Assembly: GCF_000420865.1 (NCBI RefSeq)
Contig: NZ_ATVT01000010.1
Coordinates: 1-64,000, forward strand
Source: Butyrivibrio sp. XPD2006
GTDB lineage: Bacteria; Bacillota; Clostridia; Lachnospirales; Lachnospiraceae
Length of the DNA: 64,000 bases
Direction: 5' to 3'
Shown here one piece after another: positions 6,257 through 15,995 of the stretch (the first letter of the stretch is position 1; every line of letters starts with the position of its first letter). The position numbers and the translations under genes are program-made. The notes beneath the pieces are model-generated. The model had not been told where the DNA came from. It searched no databases and saw only the letters and a list, made by a program, of their open reading frames with translations.

Positions 6257-7561
6257 ATGTGGGCTTATGAGATGAGTTTTTATCAGATCTATACTTTGGG
6301 TTTTTGTGGAGCACCCTTTGAGAATGACGGAAAATTGGAACACAGAATACTAAAGGTCATTGACTGGATTCCACATCTGGAAAAGCTCGGAGTTGGCGCA
6401 GTTTTATTTAATCCTGTTTTTGAGTCGGACACTCATGGCTATAATACAAGGGATTACAGAAAGATAGATACAAGACTGGGGACCAATGAGGATTTTAAGA
6501 AGGTCTGCAAAGCTCTTCATAAGAAAGGCATAAAGATAGTGCTGGATGGTGTGTTCAACCATGCAGGTCGCGGATTCTTTGGTTTTAAGGATGTTTTGGA
6601 AAAGAGATGGGACTCACCATATAAAGACTGGTTCAATATCAGTTTTGACGGCAACAGTAACTACAATGACGGACTCTGGTATGAAGGCTGGGAAGGAAAT
6701 TACGACCTGGTAAAGTTTAATCTTAGAAATCCTCAGGTTGCAGACTATCTTTTGGAGAGCGTTAAATACTGGATAGATGAGTTTGATATTGACGGCCTGA
6801 GACTTGATGTTGCTTACTGCGTTGAGAGTGATTTTCTCAGAAGACTCAGGTACGAGACCGGGAACTGGAAAGAGGATTTCTTCCTCATGGGAGAGATGAT
6901 AGGTGGAGATTACAACCGTATCATGGGAGATGATCTATGCCACAGTTCTACAAATTATGAGTGTTACAAGGGCATGTTTTCATCATTTAACAGCATGAAT
7001 ATGTTTGAGATAATTCATTCCCTTTTGAGGCAGTTTGGACCTGAAAACTGGACTTTGTACAAAGGAAAACACATGTTATCATTTGTGGACAACCACGATG
7101 TCTCTAGGATTGCCAGCACTTTAAATAACCCTGCGCATCTTAAGCTCATCTACACCCTTATGTTCGGAATGCCCGGAATTCCAACTATTTACTACGGAAG
7201 CGAGTGGGGAGAGAAAGCGGATAAGTCACAGGGAGATCCGGCGCTTCGTCCATGCTTTGATAAGCCGCAGTGGAATGAACTTACTGACCATATAGCTGCA
7301 CTCTGCAAGGGACAGAAAGGGTCAAATGCTCTTAATTACGGTGGATTCAAGTCTCTTGTTCTTACTAACAGGCAGTGTGTATTTGAGAGGGAAACAGAAA
7401 ACGACAGAGTGATCGTAGCAATAAATGCCGATGACCAGCCATATACTGCTCATTTTGATGCAAGAGCTGGAAGAGCAACGGATCTTATAACCGGAAATAT
7501 GGTGGACTTTGGCGGAGGTCTTGAGATTCCGGGCTATACATCATATCTGCTTCAAATTTAA
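6257..7561 (+). CDS. GH13 alpha-amylase family glucosidase (cytoplasmic)
   Basis: Hydrolyses alpha-1,4-glucosidic bonds, probably in maltodextrin or cyclodextrin-type oligosaccharides inside the cell. The GH13 regions are all present: region I DGVFNH (97-102), region II GLRLDVA with nucleophile Asp184, region III FLMGEM with acid/base Glu213, and region IV FVDNHD with Asp281. There is no signal peptide and no large N-domain; 434 residues fit a compact maltogenic or cyclomaltodextrinase-like enzyme, and the exact subfamily cannot be read. GGAGG lies 7 nt before the ATG. The next gene, 112 bp downstream, also looks carbohydrate-active. Confidence 0.88.
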   Translation: MWAYEMSFYQIYTLGFCGAPFENDGKLEHRILKVIDWIPHLEKLGVGAVLFNPVFESDTHGYNTRDYRKIDTRLGTNEDFKKVCKALHKKGIKIVLDGVFNHAGRGFFGFKDVLEKRWDSPYKDWFNISFDGNSNYNDGLWYEGWEGNYDLVKFNLRNPQVADYLLESVKYWIDEFDIDGLRLDVAYCVESDFLRRLRYETGNWKEDFFLMGEMIGGDYNRIMGDDLCHSSTNYECYKGMFSSFNSMNMFEIIHSLLRQFGPENWTLYKGKHMLSFVDNHDVSRIASTLNNPAHLKLIYTLMFGMPGIPTIYYGSEWGEKADKSQGDPALRPCFDKPQWNELTDHIAALCKGQKGSNALNYGGFKSLVLTNRQCVFERETENDRVIVAINADDQPYTAHFDARAGRATDLITGNMVDFGGGLEIPGYTSYLLQI

Positions 7562-7673
7562 CATGAAATCATAATTTTTAAATTACACATGATAAGAATC
7601 CATAGTTTCACAAAAGCGCATTAATGTACAATATTCCTGTGACAGATGACCATAAAACTGCGGGGAATAAATA

Positions 7674-10112
7674 ATGAAAATATATTTTGACAAGCTTTAC
7701 AAGGATGACAGAAAAAAGGAACTATGCGGTCTTTGCGTGCCTTTTGCGAAAGGCTTTTTGAAAGCATCTGATGCTATCAAAATCTTAGATGGAGACAGAC
7801 CCCTTCCCGTTCAGCCTGAAGTGACTTCCAGATGGGATGATGGGTCTGTTCGTTATGTATATCTGCATTTTCTTGCGGATCTTCCCGGCAACAGTAAAAA
7901 AGAATTTGAACTGGTGACAGACAGCGATAATAAAGTTGATTATTCGAAAACAATTGATATTATAGAAGAACCCGGGAGTATCGCCGTAAACAATGACGTG
8001 ATCAGTTTTTCTGTAAAAGACAATTCGGAGAATCTCTTCGATAAATTTGATTACGATGGTAGGTCTTTTGACAGAGCACAGTTTGTGGGCCCGCTTGTTA
8101 CCGTATCGGGTGAGAGACTAAGAACTGTGTTTGATAAATGGAAGGTGGTCAGGAAGGGAAAACTCTTTTCGGTTATAGAAGGAGAGGGAAGATGTCTGTC
8201 TGCAGATAAAAAGACCTTTTCGGGAAATGGGATCTGTTTTGAGATGCGACTTTCCATAACTGTCGGAAAGCCCTGGATTGATATGGGATTCAGGTTTATC
8301 AACTGCACTGATGGCAATATAAAACCGGATGATATTGTTTTTGCTGTTAAATCTGAGGCGGATTCTGAAATAAATCTTATGAGCCCTGCTGCCTCCAATG
8401 TGAAGGTGGATTCAACGGGCTGTGGAGATACAAGGAAGACTTCGATTTCAGGAGATATTGTTACCACTACCGGGATCAAAGAGCTTCCAAGATATGATTT
8501 TGGAACGGAAGACTCTCTCCAAACAGGACTAGTCAGGACAATAGCAGGAAAATCCAATTACAGAACAGAGTTTAAGATTGCTACCGGCGGAGAACAGGTG
8601 GATAACACTATTATTGCTGAGATGTTGGAAAAAGAGGCTAATGAACATTTTGCAGAAGTCCTCTACGGAACATTTTTTGCCGATTGTACAGACAAAGCAA
8701 AGAATGTCGGAATCTGTGCCACTGTCTTTCAGGCATTTCAGAATTTCCCCAAGGCTGTTAAAGCTGATAAAGACGGAGTTGTCGTGTATATTTTGCCCGA
8801 TCAGAACGAGAATTCGAAAGTATCCGGGGCGGAGCCTGTGGTATTTACTTCGGGAATGGCAAGGGAGACGAGATTTCTTTTGCATTTTCATGATGCTGCA
8901 GAACCGATTTATGAGCTTGATAACAGAAGCCTTATATATCAGATGCCGGACAGGCCATATATAGCTCCTGAGGAGTTCGCAAAAGCCGGAGTCTTCCCAA
9001 ATGTCTTTTTACCTGAAGAAAAACAGGATGATGATGTTGAGATAGCTCTTATAGAAAAAGCTGATTCCCATGCAAGATGCTATGGCATGCTTAATTTCGG
9101 TGATGCTCCGGATCCGGGATATACTGCCCAGGGGAGAGGCGGCGGAAACCTGGTATGGACCAATAACGAATATGATTATCCGCATGCTATGTACATGATG
9201 TATGCAAGAACCGGGATACGAAGGTTCCTTGACTATGCGAATGTGGCAGCCTGGCATTGGATGGATGTCGATGTTTGCCATTATAGCTCTGATCCGCTTA
9301 GAATGGGTGGTCAATGGGAGCATACGAAAAAGCATACAGGAGGCTCCGAAGAGGGGCAAGGCTGCAAGGGAGAAATGGTTTGCAGCCACGAATGGGTTGA
9401 GGGACTGCTTGATCTCTATCACTTTACGGCGGATGAAAGAGCTCTGAGTACTGCAATTGGTATAGGAGAGAATGTCCTTGGGCTTTTGGATACGCCTATG
9501 TATCAGGTCCCGGGAGAAGCAAGTGCAAGGGAGACCGGATGGGCGCTCAGAACACTTACAGCTCTTTATATTGAGACCGGTGATGAGAAGTGGACTAAAA
9601 AGTGTGAGTGGATAGTATCACAATTTGCTGCCTGGAATGACAGATACGGCAAGTGGCTTGCTCCATATACCGACAATACCACAATAAGAGTCGGCTTTAT
9701 GATATCGGTTGCGCTGGGATCGCTTATGCGCTACTACAGAGTTTTTCCGTCAGATAATTTGCGGCAGATGATGCTTGAGGCAATTGATGATCTTACTGAA
9801 AACTTTATGACTCGCCAGGGGCTGTTTTACTATAAGGAACTTCCCAGCCTTTCAAGAAACGGCACCAATACACTGCTTCTGGAGGCTATGGCTATAGGCT
9901 ATGAACTGACCGGTGATATTAAGTATCTGGACTATGGTAAAAAGACATTTAAGAGATCCTTAGCAGTTTCTCCTGCTTCAGTTGGCGGAAAGAGGATAGT
10001 GGAGGATGCGGTCCTGGTCGGGAACGGAGCTACCAAGAATTTTGCCCAGAGCTTTTTGCCTATAACCTGCTATTACGTGCAACTTGCACTGGCAAACAAA
10101 ACAGTATTATAA
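7674..10112 (+). CDS. PcRGLX/YetA-like protein (exo-rhamnogalacturonan lyase family)
   Basis: An 812-residue protein with no signal peptide. The N-terminal beta-rich region contains the PVQPEVTSRWDDGSVRYVYL-like pattern (Trp-x-Asp-Gly-Ser-Val-Arg) common to PcRGLX/YetA N-domains. The centre is beta-sandwich-like, and from about 480 an alpha/alpha-toroid follows, with Trp/His-rich motifs (AAWHWMDVDVCHY, CSHEWVEGL, TGWALRTL). PL26 rhamnogalacturonan lyases share this three-domain layout; YetA homologues are uncharacterised. I infer action on pectin-derived or similar oligosaccharides in the cytoplasm. The call rests on overall layout and motif resemblance, so substrate and even lyase activity remain open. 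Confidence 0.65.
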   Translation: MKIYFDKLYKDDRKKELCGLCVPFAKGFLKASDAIKILDGDRPLPVQPEVTSRWDDGSVRYVYLHFLADLPGNSKKEFELVTDSDNKVDYSKTIDIIEEPGSIAVNNDVISFSVKDNSENLFDKFDYDGRSFDRAQFVGPLVTVSGERLRTVFDKWKVVRKGKLFSVIEGEGRCLSADKKTFSGNGICFEMRLSITVGKPWIDMGFRFINCTDGNIKPDDIVFAVKSEADSEINLMSPAASNVKVDSTGCGDTRKTSISGDIVTTTGIKELPRYDFGTEDSLQTGLVRTIAGKSNYRTEFKIATGGEQVDNTIIAEMLEKEANEHFAEVLYGTFFADCTDKAKNVGICATVFQAFQNFPKAVKADKDGVVVYILPDQNENSKVSGAEPVVFTSGMARETRFLLHFHDAAEPIYELDNRSLIYQMPDRPYIAPEEFAKAGVFPNVFLPEEKQDDDVEIALIEKADSHARCYGMLNFGDAPDPGYTAQGRGGGNLVWTNNEYDYPHAMYMMYARTGIRRFLDYANVAAWHWMDVDVCHYSSDPLRMGGQWEHTKKHTGGSEEGQGCKGEMVCSHEWVEGLLDLYHFTADERALSTAIGIGENVLGLLDTPMYQVPGEASARETGWALRTLTALYIETGDEKWTKKCEWIVSQFAAWNDRYGKWLAPYTDNTTIRVGFMISVALGSLMRYYRVFPSDNLRQMMLEAIDDLTENFMTRQGLFYYKELPSLSRNGTNTLLLEAMAIGYELTGDIKYLDYGKKTFKRSLAVSPASVGGKRIVEDAVLVGNGATKNFAQSFLPITCYYVQLALANKTVL

Positions 10113-10119
10113 TAAATTT

Positions 10120-12021
10120 ATGGAAATACGTACACCTATTGTTGCAATATTGGTATTATCCATATTGATCATTGTATACCTGAGGCGGAATATGCCTCGG
10201 GTATTTTCTACGCGCGTCTTTTTTGCGTTTTTGGTCGTAGCGTATATACATATTGTCGGCGATATTATTGAGAGTGCGGTATTTCAGTATCTGGACAGCT
10301 CATTTTATGTTTTGAGAAGTACTTCTCAGAGTATATATGTCGGAACGCTTATAATGTGTGCTTTTATCATGGCACTTTATGTTTATGCCAAGATTTCCTG
10401 CGGAAAGCCGGTATCAAAAGCTATTGTTGGGCTTGCTGCAATTCCGGGTATTATTGGGATAGTCGCTCTTTTATTTGGAAGGATCAATTATAACGTAAAC
10501 GATGCAGGACAGTACTATAACAACGGTTTTGTGGTTCTGTTAAGCTATTACATCGGCTTTCTCTATATCTTTGTCACCATGGTCATTGCAATAATGTTCA
10601 GACACAGAATGAGAAAGGATGATGCCCTTACGATTATTGCGGGCTTGCTGATTTGGGCGGTTCTGGCGTTCTTTCAGTTCAGCTTCCATGGATATCAGGT
10701 GTCCTCCATTGCCATTATGCTGATGGCTCTTATGCTGTTTCTGTCCAGTGAGAACCCCAGAGAGTATTACGAGAAAGATATTCCCGGAGTCAAGAACAAG
10801 GATGCGTTTGACCTGGTCATAACAGAAAGATTCGCAAACAGTAAGCCGTTTTTTATAACATCGGTTATATTCACCGGAACAACAGCCATACTGACCGGAG
10901 AAGACAGGCATCTACTCAACAGACTTCAGGGTAATATTGCAAAGATGGCTGAGGAGAGCATTGGAGAGGGATCGTATCTTTCAAGCTGGAATGCACTTTC
11001 GTTTATCATAGAAAATCCTGAAGACGTAGAGACATTGATGTCTCATGTCAACAACTACAAGGATGACAGCGGGAATTACAAACTGACATATTCCGTACTT
11101 GAAGTTCCAAAGCAGACAAAAAAGGCTGATGAAGCACTCCAGATTTTGAGCTATGTATCCGGAGAGTATGTATATGCAAGGTATTCACCTAATCTTGTCA
11201 TCGATGAAAAGATTATTGATAAGATGTTCTATAGAAACAGCATTGAAGATGTTGTAAGAGCAGCTGTAAAAGATAAGGCGTTCGATGTATATTATCAGCC
11301 GATTCTCAATGTGGCTGAGGGGGAATTTGTTTCTGCAGAAGCTTTGGTTCGACTACGAAGAGCTGATAATGAAAATTTCATCTCGCCTGAAGATTTCATT
11401 CCTGTGGCTGAAAGATGTGGTCTTATTCACGAAATAGATGATCTGGTATTTGAAAAGGTTTGTTCCTTTATTGCAAAGGAAAATCTCTCAAGCTACGGAA
11501 TAAGAAAAGTAGAGGTTAATCTGTCGGGAAATGAGGTGGTAGACAGAAAAACCTACTCAAGACTGATAGGAAAGATGGAAAAGTACCACATTCCTCCCAA
11601 GTTTATAAATTTTGAAATTACTGAGACGGCATTTATAAATAATGATGAAGCTTTCAAAGATAATGTACAGAAGCTGAAAGAGATTGGAAGTACATTCTCT
11701 ATGGATGATTTTGGATCGGGTTATTCCAATCTTTTGGAACTTTTGAAAACGGATTACGTTATGGTCAAGATGGATAAGGAGTTTATCTGGAACTGCCTTG
11801 ACCCTGACAAGCCCGAAAACAGGAGGATGCTTGAGTACTCCATAGGATTTTTGAAAGACTTTGGACTTCATGTTTTAGCGGAAGGTGTAGAAACGATTGA
11901 ACAGGCTAAAACTTTAACGGAAAAAGGTGTAGAATATTTACAGGGATTCTATTATTCAAGACCATTACCCGAAAACGAGTATATTGAGTTCCTCAAGGCG
12001 CAGAAAGGAGACAGGAGATGA
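10120..12021 (+). CDS. Membrane c-di-GMP phosphodiesterase (EAL domain)
   Basis: Predicted to hydrolyse cyclic di-GMP at the membrane. Residues 1-210 hold about seven hydrophobic helices, a sensor-like membrane module. The middle (about 230-380) looks like a degenerate GGDEF or linker region without a GGDEF motif. The EAL domain covers about 390-633 with the catalytic set visible: EALVRL (Glu407), NLSGNE, EITETAF, DDFGSGYSNL, VKMDKEF, AEGVET and QGFYYSRPLP, so it should be active. I chose ATG 10120 just after the preceding stop. A TTG at 10084 in the same frame would overlap that gene, and no clear ribosome site supports either. The stop overlaps the next start (ATGA), implying coupling. Confidence 0.88.
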   Translation: MEIRTPIVAILVLSILIIVYLRRNMPRVFSTRVFFAFLVVAYIHIVGDIIESAVFQYLDSSFYVLRSTSQSIYVGTLIMCAFIMALYVYAKISCGKPVSKAIVGLAAIPGIIGIVALLFGRINYNVNDAGQYYNNGFVVLLSYYIGFLYIFVTMVIAIMFRHRMRKDDALTIIAGLLIWAVLAFFQFSFHGYQVSSIAIMLMALMLFLSSENPREYYEKDIPGVKNKDAFDLVITERFANSKPFFITSVIFTGTTAILTGEDRHLLNRLQGNIAKMAEESIGEGSYLSSWNALSFIIENPEDVETLMSHVNNYKDDSGNYKLTYSVLEVPKQTKKADEALQILSYVSGEYVYARYSPNLVIDEKIIDKMFYRNSIEDVVRAAVKDKAFDVYYQPILNVAEGEFVSAEALVRLRRADNENFISPEDFIPVAERCGLIHEIDDLVFEKVCSFIAKENLSSYGIRKVEVNLSGNEVVDRKTYSRLIGKMEKYHIPPKFINFEITETAFINNDEAFKDNVQKLKEIGSTFSMDDFGSGYSNLLELLKTDYVMVKMDKEFIWNCLDPDKPENRRMLEYSIGFLKDFGLHVLAEGVETIEQAKTLTEKGVEYLQGFYYSRPLPENEYIEFLKAQKGDRR

Positions 12022-12455
12022 ACGAAGCTCTATACAATGCAGTTTTTTGCTACGGTGAAAGCAAGATTGACCCATTTGCCAAATGTGATGTGGATTTTGA
12101 CAGGATTATCTCGGATATGAAGCTGGTTGGATATGAGCTGAGCTCTTTCAATATTGTCCATCAGATCATGCTTGAGCAGCTCGATGAACTTATCAGGACC
12201 AAGGGCAAGGTTATAGAGGAAGCTATGGATCTTGATAACAGAGATGCATATTGCAGGGATAAGTATGGGCTTTCTTTCAAGGATATTGACGCTCTTGATC
12301 CCACCAATGATATAGAATGGGATATAAAGAGCGGTCAGGTTATCTTTTACCTTAAGCCTGAGGCCAAGCATAAAGAAGGAGAGTACTTCACGTTCTTTAA
12401 GAAGAATTTTGACCAGTTTATAAGCAAAACAGGATTTAACTACACTACCCTGTAA
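12018..12455 (+). CDS. Unknown 145-residue protein coupled to the EAL protein
   Basis: I do not recognise this protein. It is soluble, mixed alpha/beta, acidic, with no signal peptide. An AGGAGATGAACG context gives a strong ribosome site, and its ATG overlaps the EAL gene stop by 4 bp. That coupling suggests it works with the phosphodiesterase or is at least made with it. No metal-binding or catalytic motif stands out. Confidence 0.75.
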   Translation: MNEALYNAVFCYGESKIDPFAKCDVDFDRIISDMKLVGYELSSFNIVHQIMLEQLDELIRTKGKVIEEAMDLDNRDAYCRDKYGLSFKDIDALDPTNDIEWDIKSGQVIFYLKPEAKHKEGEYFTFFKKNFDQFISKTGFNYTTL

Positions 12456-12467
12456 TATGAGGCAGAT

Positions 12468-13034
12468 ATGATACTGGAAACTGATCGTTTGATACTTAGA
12501 GGCTGGAGAGATGAAGATGCTCCCAGCCTCTTTAATTATGCAAAAGACAGCAGAGTCGGACCTGTAGCCGGCTGGCTTCCCCACAGGGATGAAGCCTATT
12601 CAAGGGCGGTTATAAGGACAATACTTTCGGGACAGGAAACCTATGCCATTTGTCTGAAAGAGCGTAATAATGAGCCTATAGGAAGTATAGGCCTTACTCT
12701 TCAAGGAAGCCCGGAGAGGCCTCTTGAGGAAGGTGCGGCGGAGCTGGGATACTGGGTAGGTGTGCCATTCTGGGGGATGGGGATTGCGACCGAAGCAGCT
12801 GAAGTACTTATAAACAGAGGCTTTGCTGACCTCGGACTCGAGAAGATCTACGCAGGATATTTCATTGGTAATAACAGGTCGAAAAGAGTGCAGGAAAAAT
12901 GTGGATTTTCATACCACCATACCAATACAATGTCGCGCGTTATCATGCTTGGAGAGACCAGAGTCGAGTGTATCAATTGCCTGACAAGGGCTGGCTGGAA
13001 TGCAGGTATCAGGACACAAAAAAATCATAATTAA
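12468..13034 (+). CDS. GNAT N-acetyltransferase (RimJ/RimL type)
   Basis: Transfers an acetyl group from acetyl-CoA to an amine. It begins METDRLILRGWRDEDA-like, the classic RimJ/RimL-type start (here MILETDRLILR), and keeps the mid-protein ELGYWVGVPFWGMGIATEA stretch, which includes the acetyl-CoA pyrophosphate loop, and NNRSKRVQEKCGF near 140. Length (188 aa) is normal. GAGG lies 6 nt before the ATG. The substrate cannot be told; ribosomal protein N-termini and small amines are both known for the family. Confidence 0.85.
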   Translation: MILETDRLILRGWRDEDAPSLFNYAKDSRVGPVAGWLPHRDEAYSRAVIRTILSGQETYAICLKERNNEPIGSIGLTLQGSPERPLEEGAAELGYWVGVPFWGMGIATEAAEVLINRGFADLGLEKIYAGYFIGNNRSKRVQEKCGFSYHHTNTMSRVIMLGETRVECINCLTRAGWNAGIRTQKNHN

Positions 13035-13048
13035 TTCAGATTTAAATA

Positions 13049-13077
13049 TTACAGAAAACGTAATATTGTGATATAAT
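13049..13077 (+). promoter_or_regulatory. Promoter of the carD-like gene
   Basis: -35 TTACAG (13049-13054), a 17-bp spacer and a consensus -10 TATAAT (13072-13077), 64 bp before the start codon. Confidence 0.7.
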
Positions 13078-13140
13078 TTACGTACTGGCGGCGTGAAAAC
13101 GCTTACAGTCAGTGGTCAAAATAAAACAAGGAGGAACACG

Positions 13141-13659
13141 ATGTTAAATATTGGGCAGTGCGTTATTTATGGCAGTCATGGTTTATGCAGCGTACGTGAT
13201 ATTCTTGTTCCGTCTTTCCTTGAGAGAGGGAAGGAGAAGGAGTATTATCAGATGGTTTCGGCTGTGGATGCAGGAAGTGTTTTGTATGTTCCTGTTGAAG
13301 GCGCTGAGAGCAAGGTAAGAGATGTAATTACTGCTGATGATGCAGAAGAGCTTATTGACGAGATTGAGTATGCTCCTGAGCTTGAGCTTCCTGAAGGTAA
13401 GAAGGCTGAGCCGGTTATTACCAATGTGATTAAACGAAATCTGACAGATGAAATGATGAGTCTGGTTAAGACACTTCACAAGATCAAGGCTATACGCCAG
13501 GCAGAAGGCAAGAAATTTGCTTCACTTAACGAAAAATATCTGAACATTGCTGAAAAACTTTTGTATACGGAATTAGCGTTCTCACTTAAAGTTGAGAAGG
13601 ATGACATAAAGAAAAGAGTTTTCGACGAGCTATCACAATTACCACTTGAGACTGCATAA
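13141..13659 (+). CDS. CarD/TRCF-RID family transcriptional regulator
   Basis: CarD-type proteins bind RNA polymerase beta and stabilise the open promoter complex. The N-terminal 60 residues form the CarD/TRCF RNA-polymerase-interacting domain: MLNIGQCVIYGSHGLCSV, a YYQMVSA strand, then VLYVPVE. A helical C-terminal domain (about 90-172) would bind DNA. The ATG at 13141 follows AAGGAGG by 7 nt; an upstream ATG adds 16 residues without a site. Its own consensus promoter and terminator make it monocistronic. Length (172 aa) is typical of Firmicute CarD homologues. Confidence 0.87.
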   Translation: MLNIGQCVIYGSHGLCSVRDILVPSFLERGKEKEYYQMVSAVDAGSVLYVPVEGAESKVRDVITADDAEELIDEIEYAPELELPEGKKAEPVITNVIKRNLTDEMMSLVKTLHKIKAIRQAEGKKFASLNEKYLNIAEKLLYTELAFSLKVEKDDIKKRVFDELSQLPLETA

Positions 13660-13675
13660 TGCAGTCTCTTTTTTT
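13648..13675 (+). terminator. Terminator overlapping the end of the carD-like gene
   Basis: A 9-bp stem (GAGACTGCA at 13648-13656, its complement at 13660-13668) with the stop codon in the loop, followed by seven T. The last three codons form the stem's left arm. Confidence 0.85.
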
Positions 13676-13712
13676 ATGGGATTGTGGGCAAAGACAGGGC
13701 AAATGTGATACA

Positions 13713-14894
13713 ATGAGTTCTATGGTTAAAACAGAGGAACTTTATTATCAAGATGCATATTTAAAGGAGTTTGAGGCCGAGGTTCTCTCATGCTCGGAAG
13801 GCAGGGACGGATCATTTTTGGTGGTTCTTGACAGGACAGCCTTTTTCCCGGAACAGGGAGGGCAGAGCTCAGATATCGGAACGATATCTGGTGCATGTGT
13901 AAGTCATGTCAGTATCAAGGACGGAGTGATCTCGCATGTTACTGACAAAGAGCTGACTGTGGGTGATAAGGTCACCGGCGCTATAGATTGGAATCACAGA
14001 TTCAGCAATATGCAGCAGCATACAGGAGAACATATCTTCTCGGGAATAGTTAATTCAAGATACGGATATGATAATGTCGGATTTCATCTTAGTGACTCCG
14101 AAGTCACAATGGATTACAACGGCGTTCTTACAGATGACGATATCCGTGATGTGGAGATGGCTGTTAATAAGGCTATCTGGGAGAATATAGAAGTAAAATG
14201 TGAATTCCCGGCAAAAGAGATTCTGGACACCCTTCAGTACAGAAGCAAGAAGGAACTGACCGGTGATGTGAGAATTGTTACGATTCCCGGTTATGATAGC
14301 TGTGCATGTTGTGCACCGCACGTGGCCAGGACCGGAGAAATCGGTTTTTTGAAGGTTGTTAGCTGCCAGAACTACAAGGGAGGAGTCCGTGTAAGTATAC
14401 TTTGCGGCAAAAGAGCTCTTGAATACATAAGCGCTCAGACAGGAGTAGTGGCAGAGCTTACAGGTCTTTTGACGACGGGATCTGACAAGATAGTTTCATC
14501 TGTCAAAAAGCTTTCCGAGGAAAACTATGCCTTAAAAGGGGAACTCTCCGACTGCAGAGAAAAGCTTATCGGCTATGAGCTTGACAGCATAGATGAAAAT
14601 AAAGAAAATGTCTTTTTGAAGAAAGAATCCGGGCTCGATAGTAATCTGATGAGAAAGACAGTGAATGCACTTACTGAAGTTCACAAAGGCTTTTGCGGAG
14701 TGTTCTCGGGAGACGACAGTATCGGATATAAGTACATAATTGCTACAAGAGATGGCAACAGGGATTTAAGAGCCCTTCAGAACATGCTCCATGATGAGTA
14801 TGGTGCCAAGGGCGGTGGAAGTTCTGCTATGGCACAGGGCAGTATGGGGCCTGTTGATGTAGCAAGTGTTATTATAAAATGTGAATCCTTCTAA
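13713..14894 (+). CDS. AlaX-type alanyl-tRNA editing protein with DHHA1 domain
   Basis: Probably removes serine or glycine mischarged on tRNA-Ala in trans. The N-terminal AlaRS-editing-like domain has the zinc motif HTGEH (His103, His107) and a later CACCAPHVA with the second Cys/His pair. A coiled linker leads to a C-terminal DHHA1 domain containing the Gly-rich AKGGGSSAMAQG. There is no aminoacylation domain. Length (about 393 aa) fits the long AlaX-L class. The start is uncertain: ATG 13713 or ATG 13722 are best, because the ATG at 13659 lies inside the upstream terminator hairpin. Confidence 0.85.
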   Translation: MSSMVKTEELYYQDAYLKEFEAEVLSCSEGRDGSFLVVLDRTAFFPEQGGQSSDIGTISGACVSHVSIKDGVISHVTDKELTVGDKVTGAIDWNHRFSNMQQHTGEHIFSGIVNSRYGYDNVGFHLSDSEVTMDYNGVLTDDDIRDVEMAVNKAIWENIEVKCEFPAKEILDTLQYRSKKELTGDVRIVTIPGYDSCACCAPHVARTGEIGFLKVVSCQNYKGGVRVSILCGKRALEYISAQTGVVAELTGLLTTGSDKIVSSVKKLSEENYALKGELSDCREKLIGYELDSIDENKENVFLKKESGLDSNLMRKTVNALTEVHKGFCGVFSGDDSIGYKYIIATRDGNRDLRALQNMLHDEYGAKGGGSSAMAQGSMGPVDVASVIIKCESF

Positions 14895-14931
14895 AAGCAC
14901 GGGCTTTTGGAATTGATCAGAGGATAGTTGT

Positions 14932-15660
14932 ATGAATGTTGGGAGTTTTAAGGACTTCAAGGAGGGATGCAGAGATGCCATACCCATTTGTCTGGGATAT
15001 ATGGCAGTTTCTTTTGCTTTCGGAATTGAAGCGTCAAAAATCGGAATGACTGTTTTTCAGGCAGCCATGACATCACTTTTGAATGTGACCAGTGCAGGTC
15101 AGTTCTCTGCATTGGAGGTAATAGCAAGGAACGGAAGTTTTATCGAACTTGCAATACTGCAGTTCATCATCAACCTGAGATATATGCTGATGAGCTGTGC
15201 ACTGTCCCAGAAACTGGATCCGGAGCTTGGAACCGGCCACAGACTGGGAATATCATATGGCGTGACAGATGAGATTTTTGGAGTGAGCGTACTAAGAAAA
15301 GGAAGACTGTATCCTCTTTACTCCTATGGACTTATAGCAACATCGGTTTTTGGATGGGTTTTTGGAACTACGCTTGGCGCTTTTTCGGGACAGATCATGC
15401 CACACAGACTTATCAGTTGTCTTGGACTTGCCATATATGGTATGTTTATCGCAATCATAATTCCTGATACAAGAACCAGCAAAGCTGTAATGGCAGTGGT
15501 GCTTTCGGCGATGGTTCTCAGTACTGTATTCACATACGCACCGGTGCTTGGAACTGCTATTTCCGGGGGCTTCAGGATTATAATAATAACAGTTGTTGTT
15601 GCTGCACTTGCTGCATTTTTTGCACCTGTTTCAGATACTGAAGGAGGTGACGGGGAATGA
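14932..15660 (+). CDS. azlC: Branched-chain amino acid exporter large subunit, AzlC family
   Basis: Integral membrane subunit of an AzlCD exporter for branched-chain amino acids. The 242 residues hold six or more hydrophobic helices and the family pattern FKEGCRDAIPICLGYMAVSF near the N-terminus. The stop overlaps the next start by 4 bp (ATGA), the usual azlC-azlD coupling. Confidence 0.9.
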   Translation: MNVGSFKDFKEGCRDAIPICLGYMAVSFAFGIEASKIGMTVFQAAMTSLLNVTSAGQFSALEVIARNGSFIELAILQFIINLRYMLMSCALSQKLDPELGTGHRLGISYGVTDEIFGVSVLRKGRLYPLYSYGLIATSVFGWVFGTTLGAFSGQIMPHRLISCLGLAIYGMFIAIIIPDTRTSKAVMAVVLSAMVLSTVFTYAPVLGTAISGGFRIIIITVVVAALAAFFAPVSDTEGGDGE

Positions 15661-15962
15661 GCAGACTCTACATGTATATTATTCTGATGGCAGTGGTAAC
15701 TTATCTTATCAGAGCGCTACCGTTGACACTTATCAGAAAAGAGATAAAGAGCAGATTCATAAAGTCGTTTTTGTATTATGTTCCGTATGCAACTCTGGCT
15801 GCTATGACATTTCCGGCTATTATTAACGCCACAGATTATGTGATTTCATCTGTTATCGGATTTGTTGTGGCGCTTGTACTGGCTTTTAACAAGAGGAGCC
15901 TTCTCACAGTTGCGGGATTTTCATGTGCGGCGGCTTTTATAGTAGAATTGTTTTTACACTAA
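15657..15962 (+). CDS. azlD: Branched-chain amino acid exporter small subunit, AzlD family
   Basis: A 101-residue membrane protein with three to four helices. TYLIRALPL near residue 15 and FLYYVPYATLAAMTFPA in the middle are typical of AzlD. It pairs with AzlC, whose stop it overlaps by 4 bp. Confidence 0.9.
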   Translation: MSRLYMYIILMAVVTYLIRALPLTLIRKEIKSRFIKSFLYYVPYATLAAMTFPAIINATDYVISSVIGFVVALVLAFNKRSLLTVAGFSCAAAFIVELFLH

Positions 15963-15995
15963 CAGTCAGATAATTATATTGAAAGGGATATTGCT

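Noticed and set aside
14892..14907. Hairpin after the AlaX gene as a terminator
   Set aside because: The stem is only six bp with a 3-4 nt loop and no clean T-run, so a terminator is not supported.
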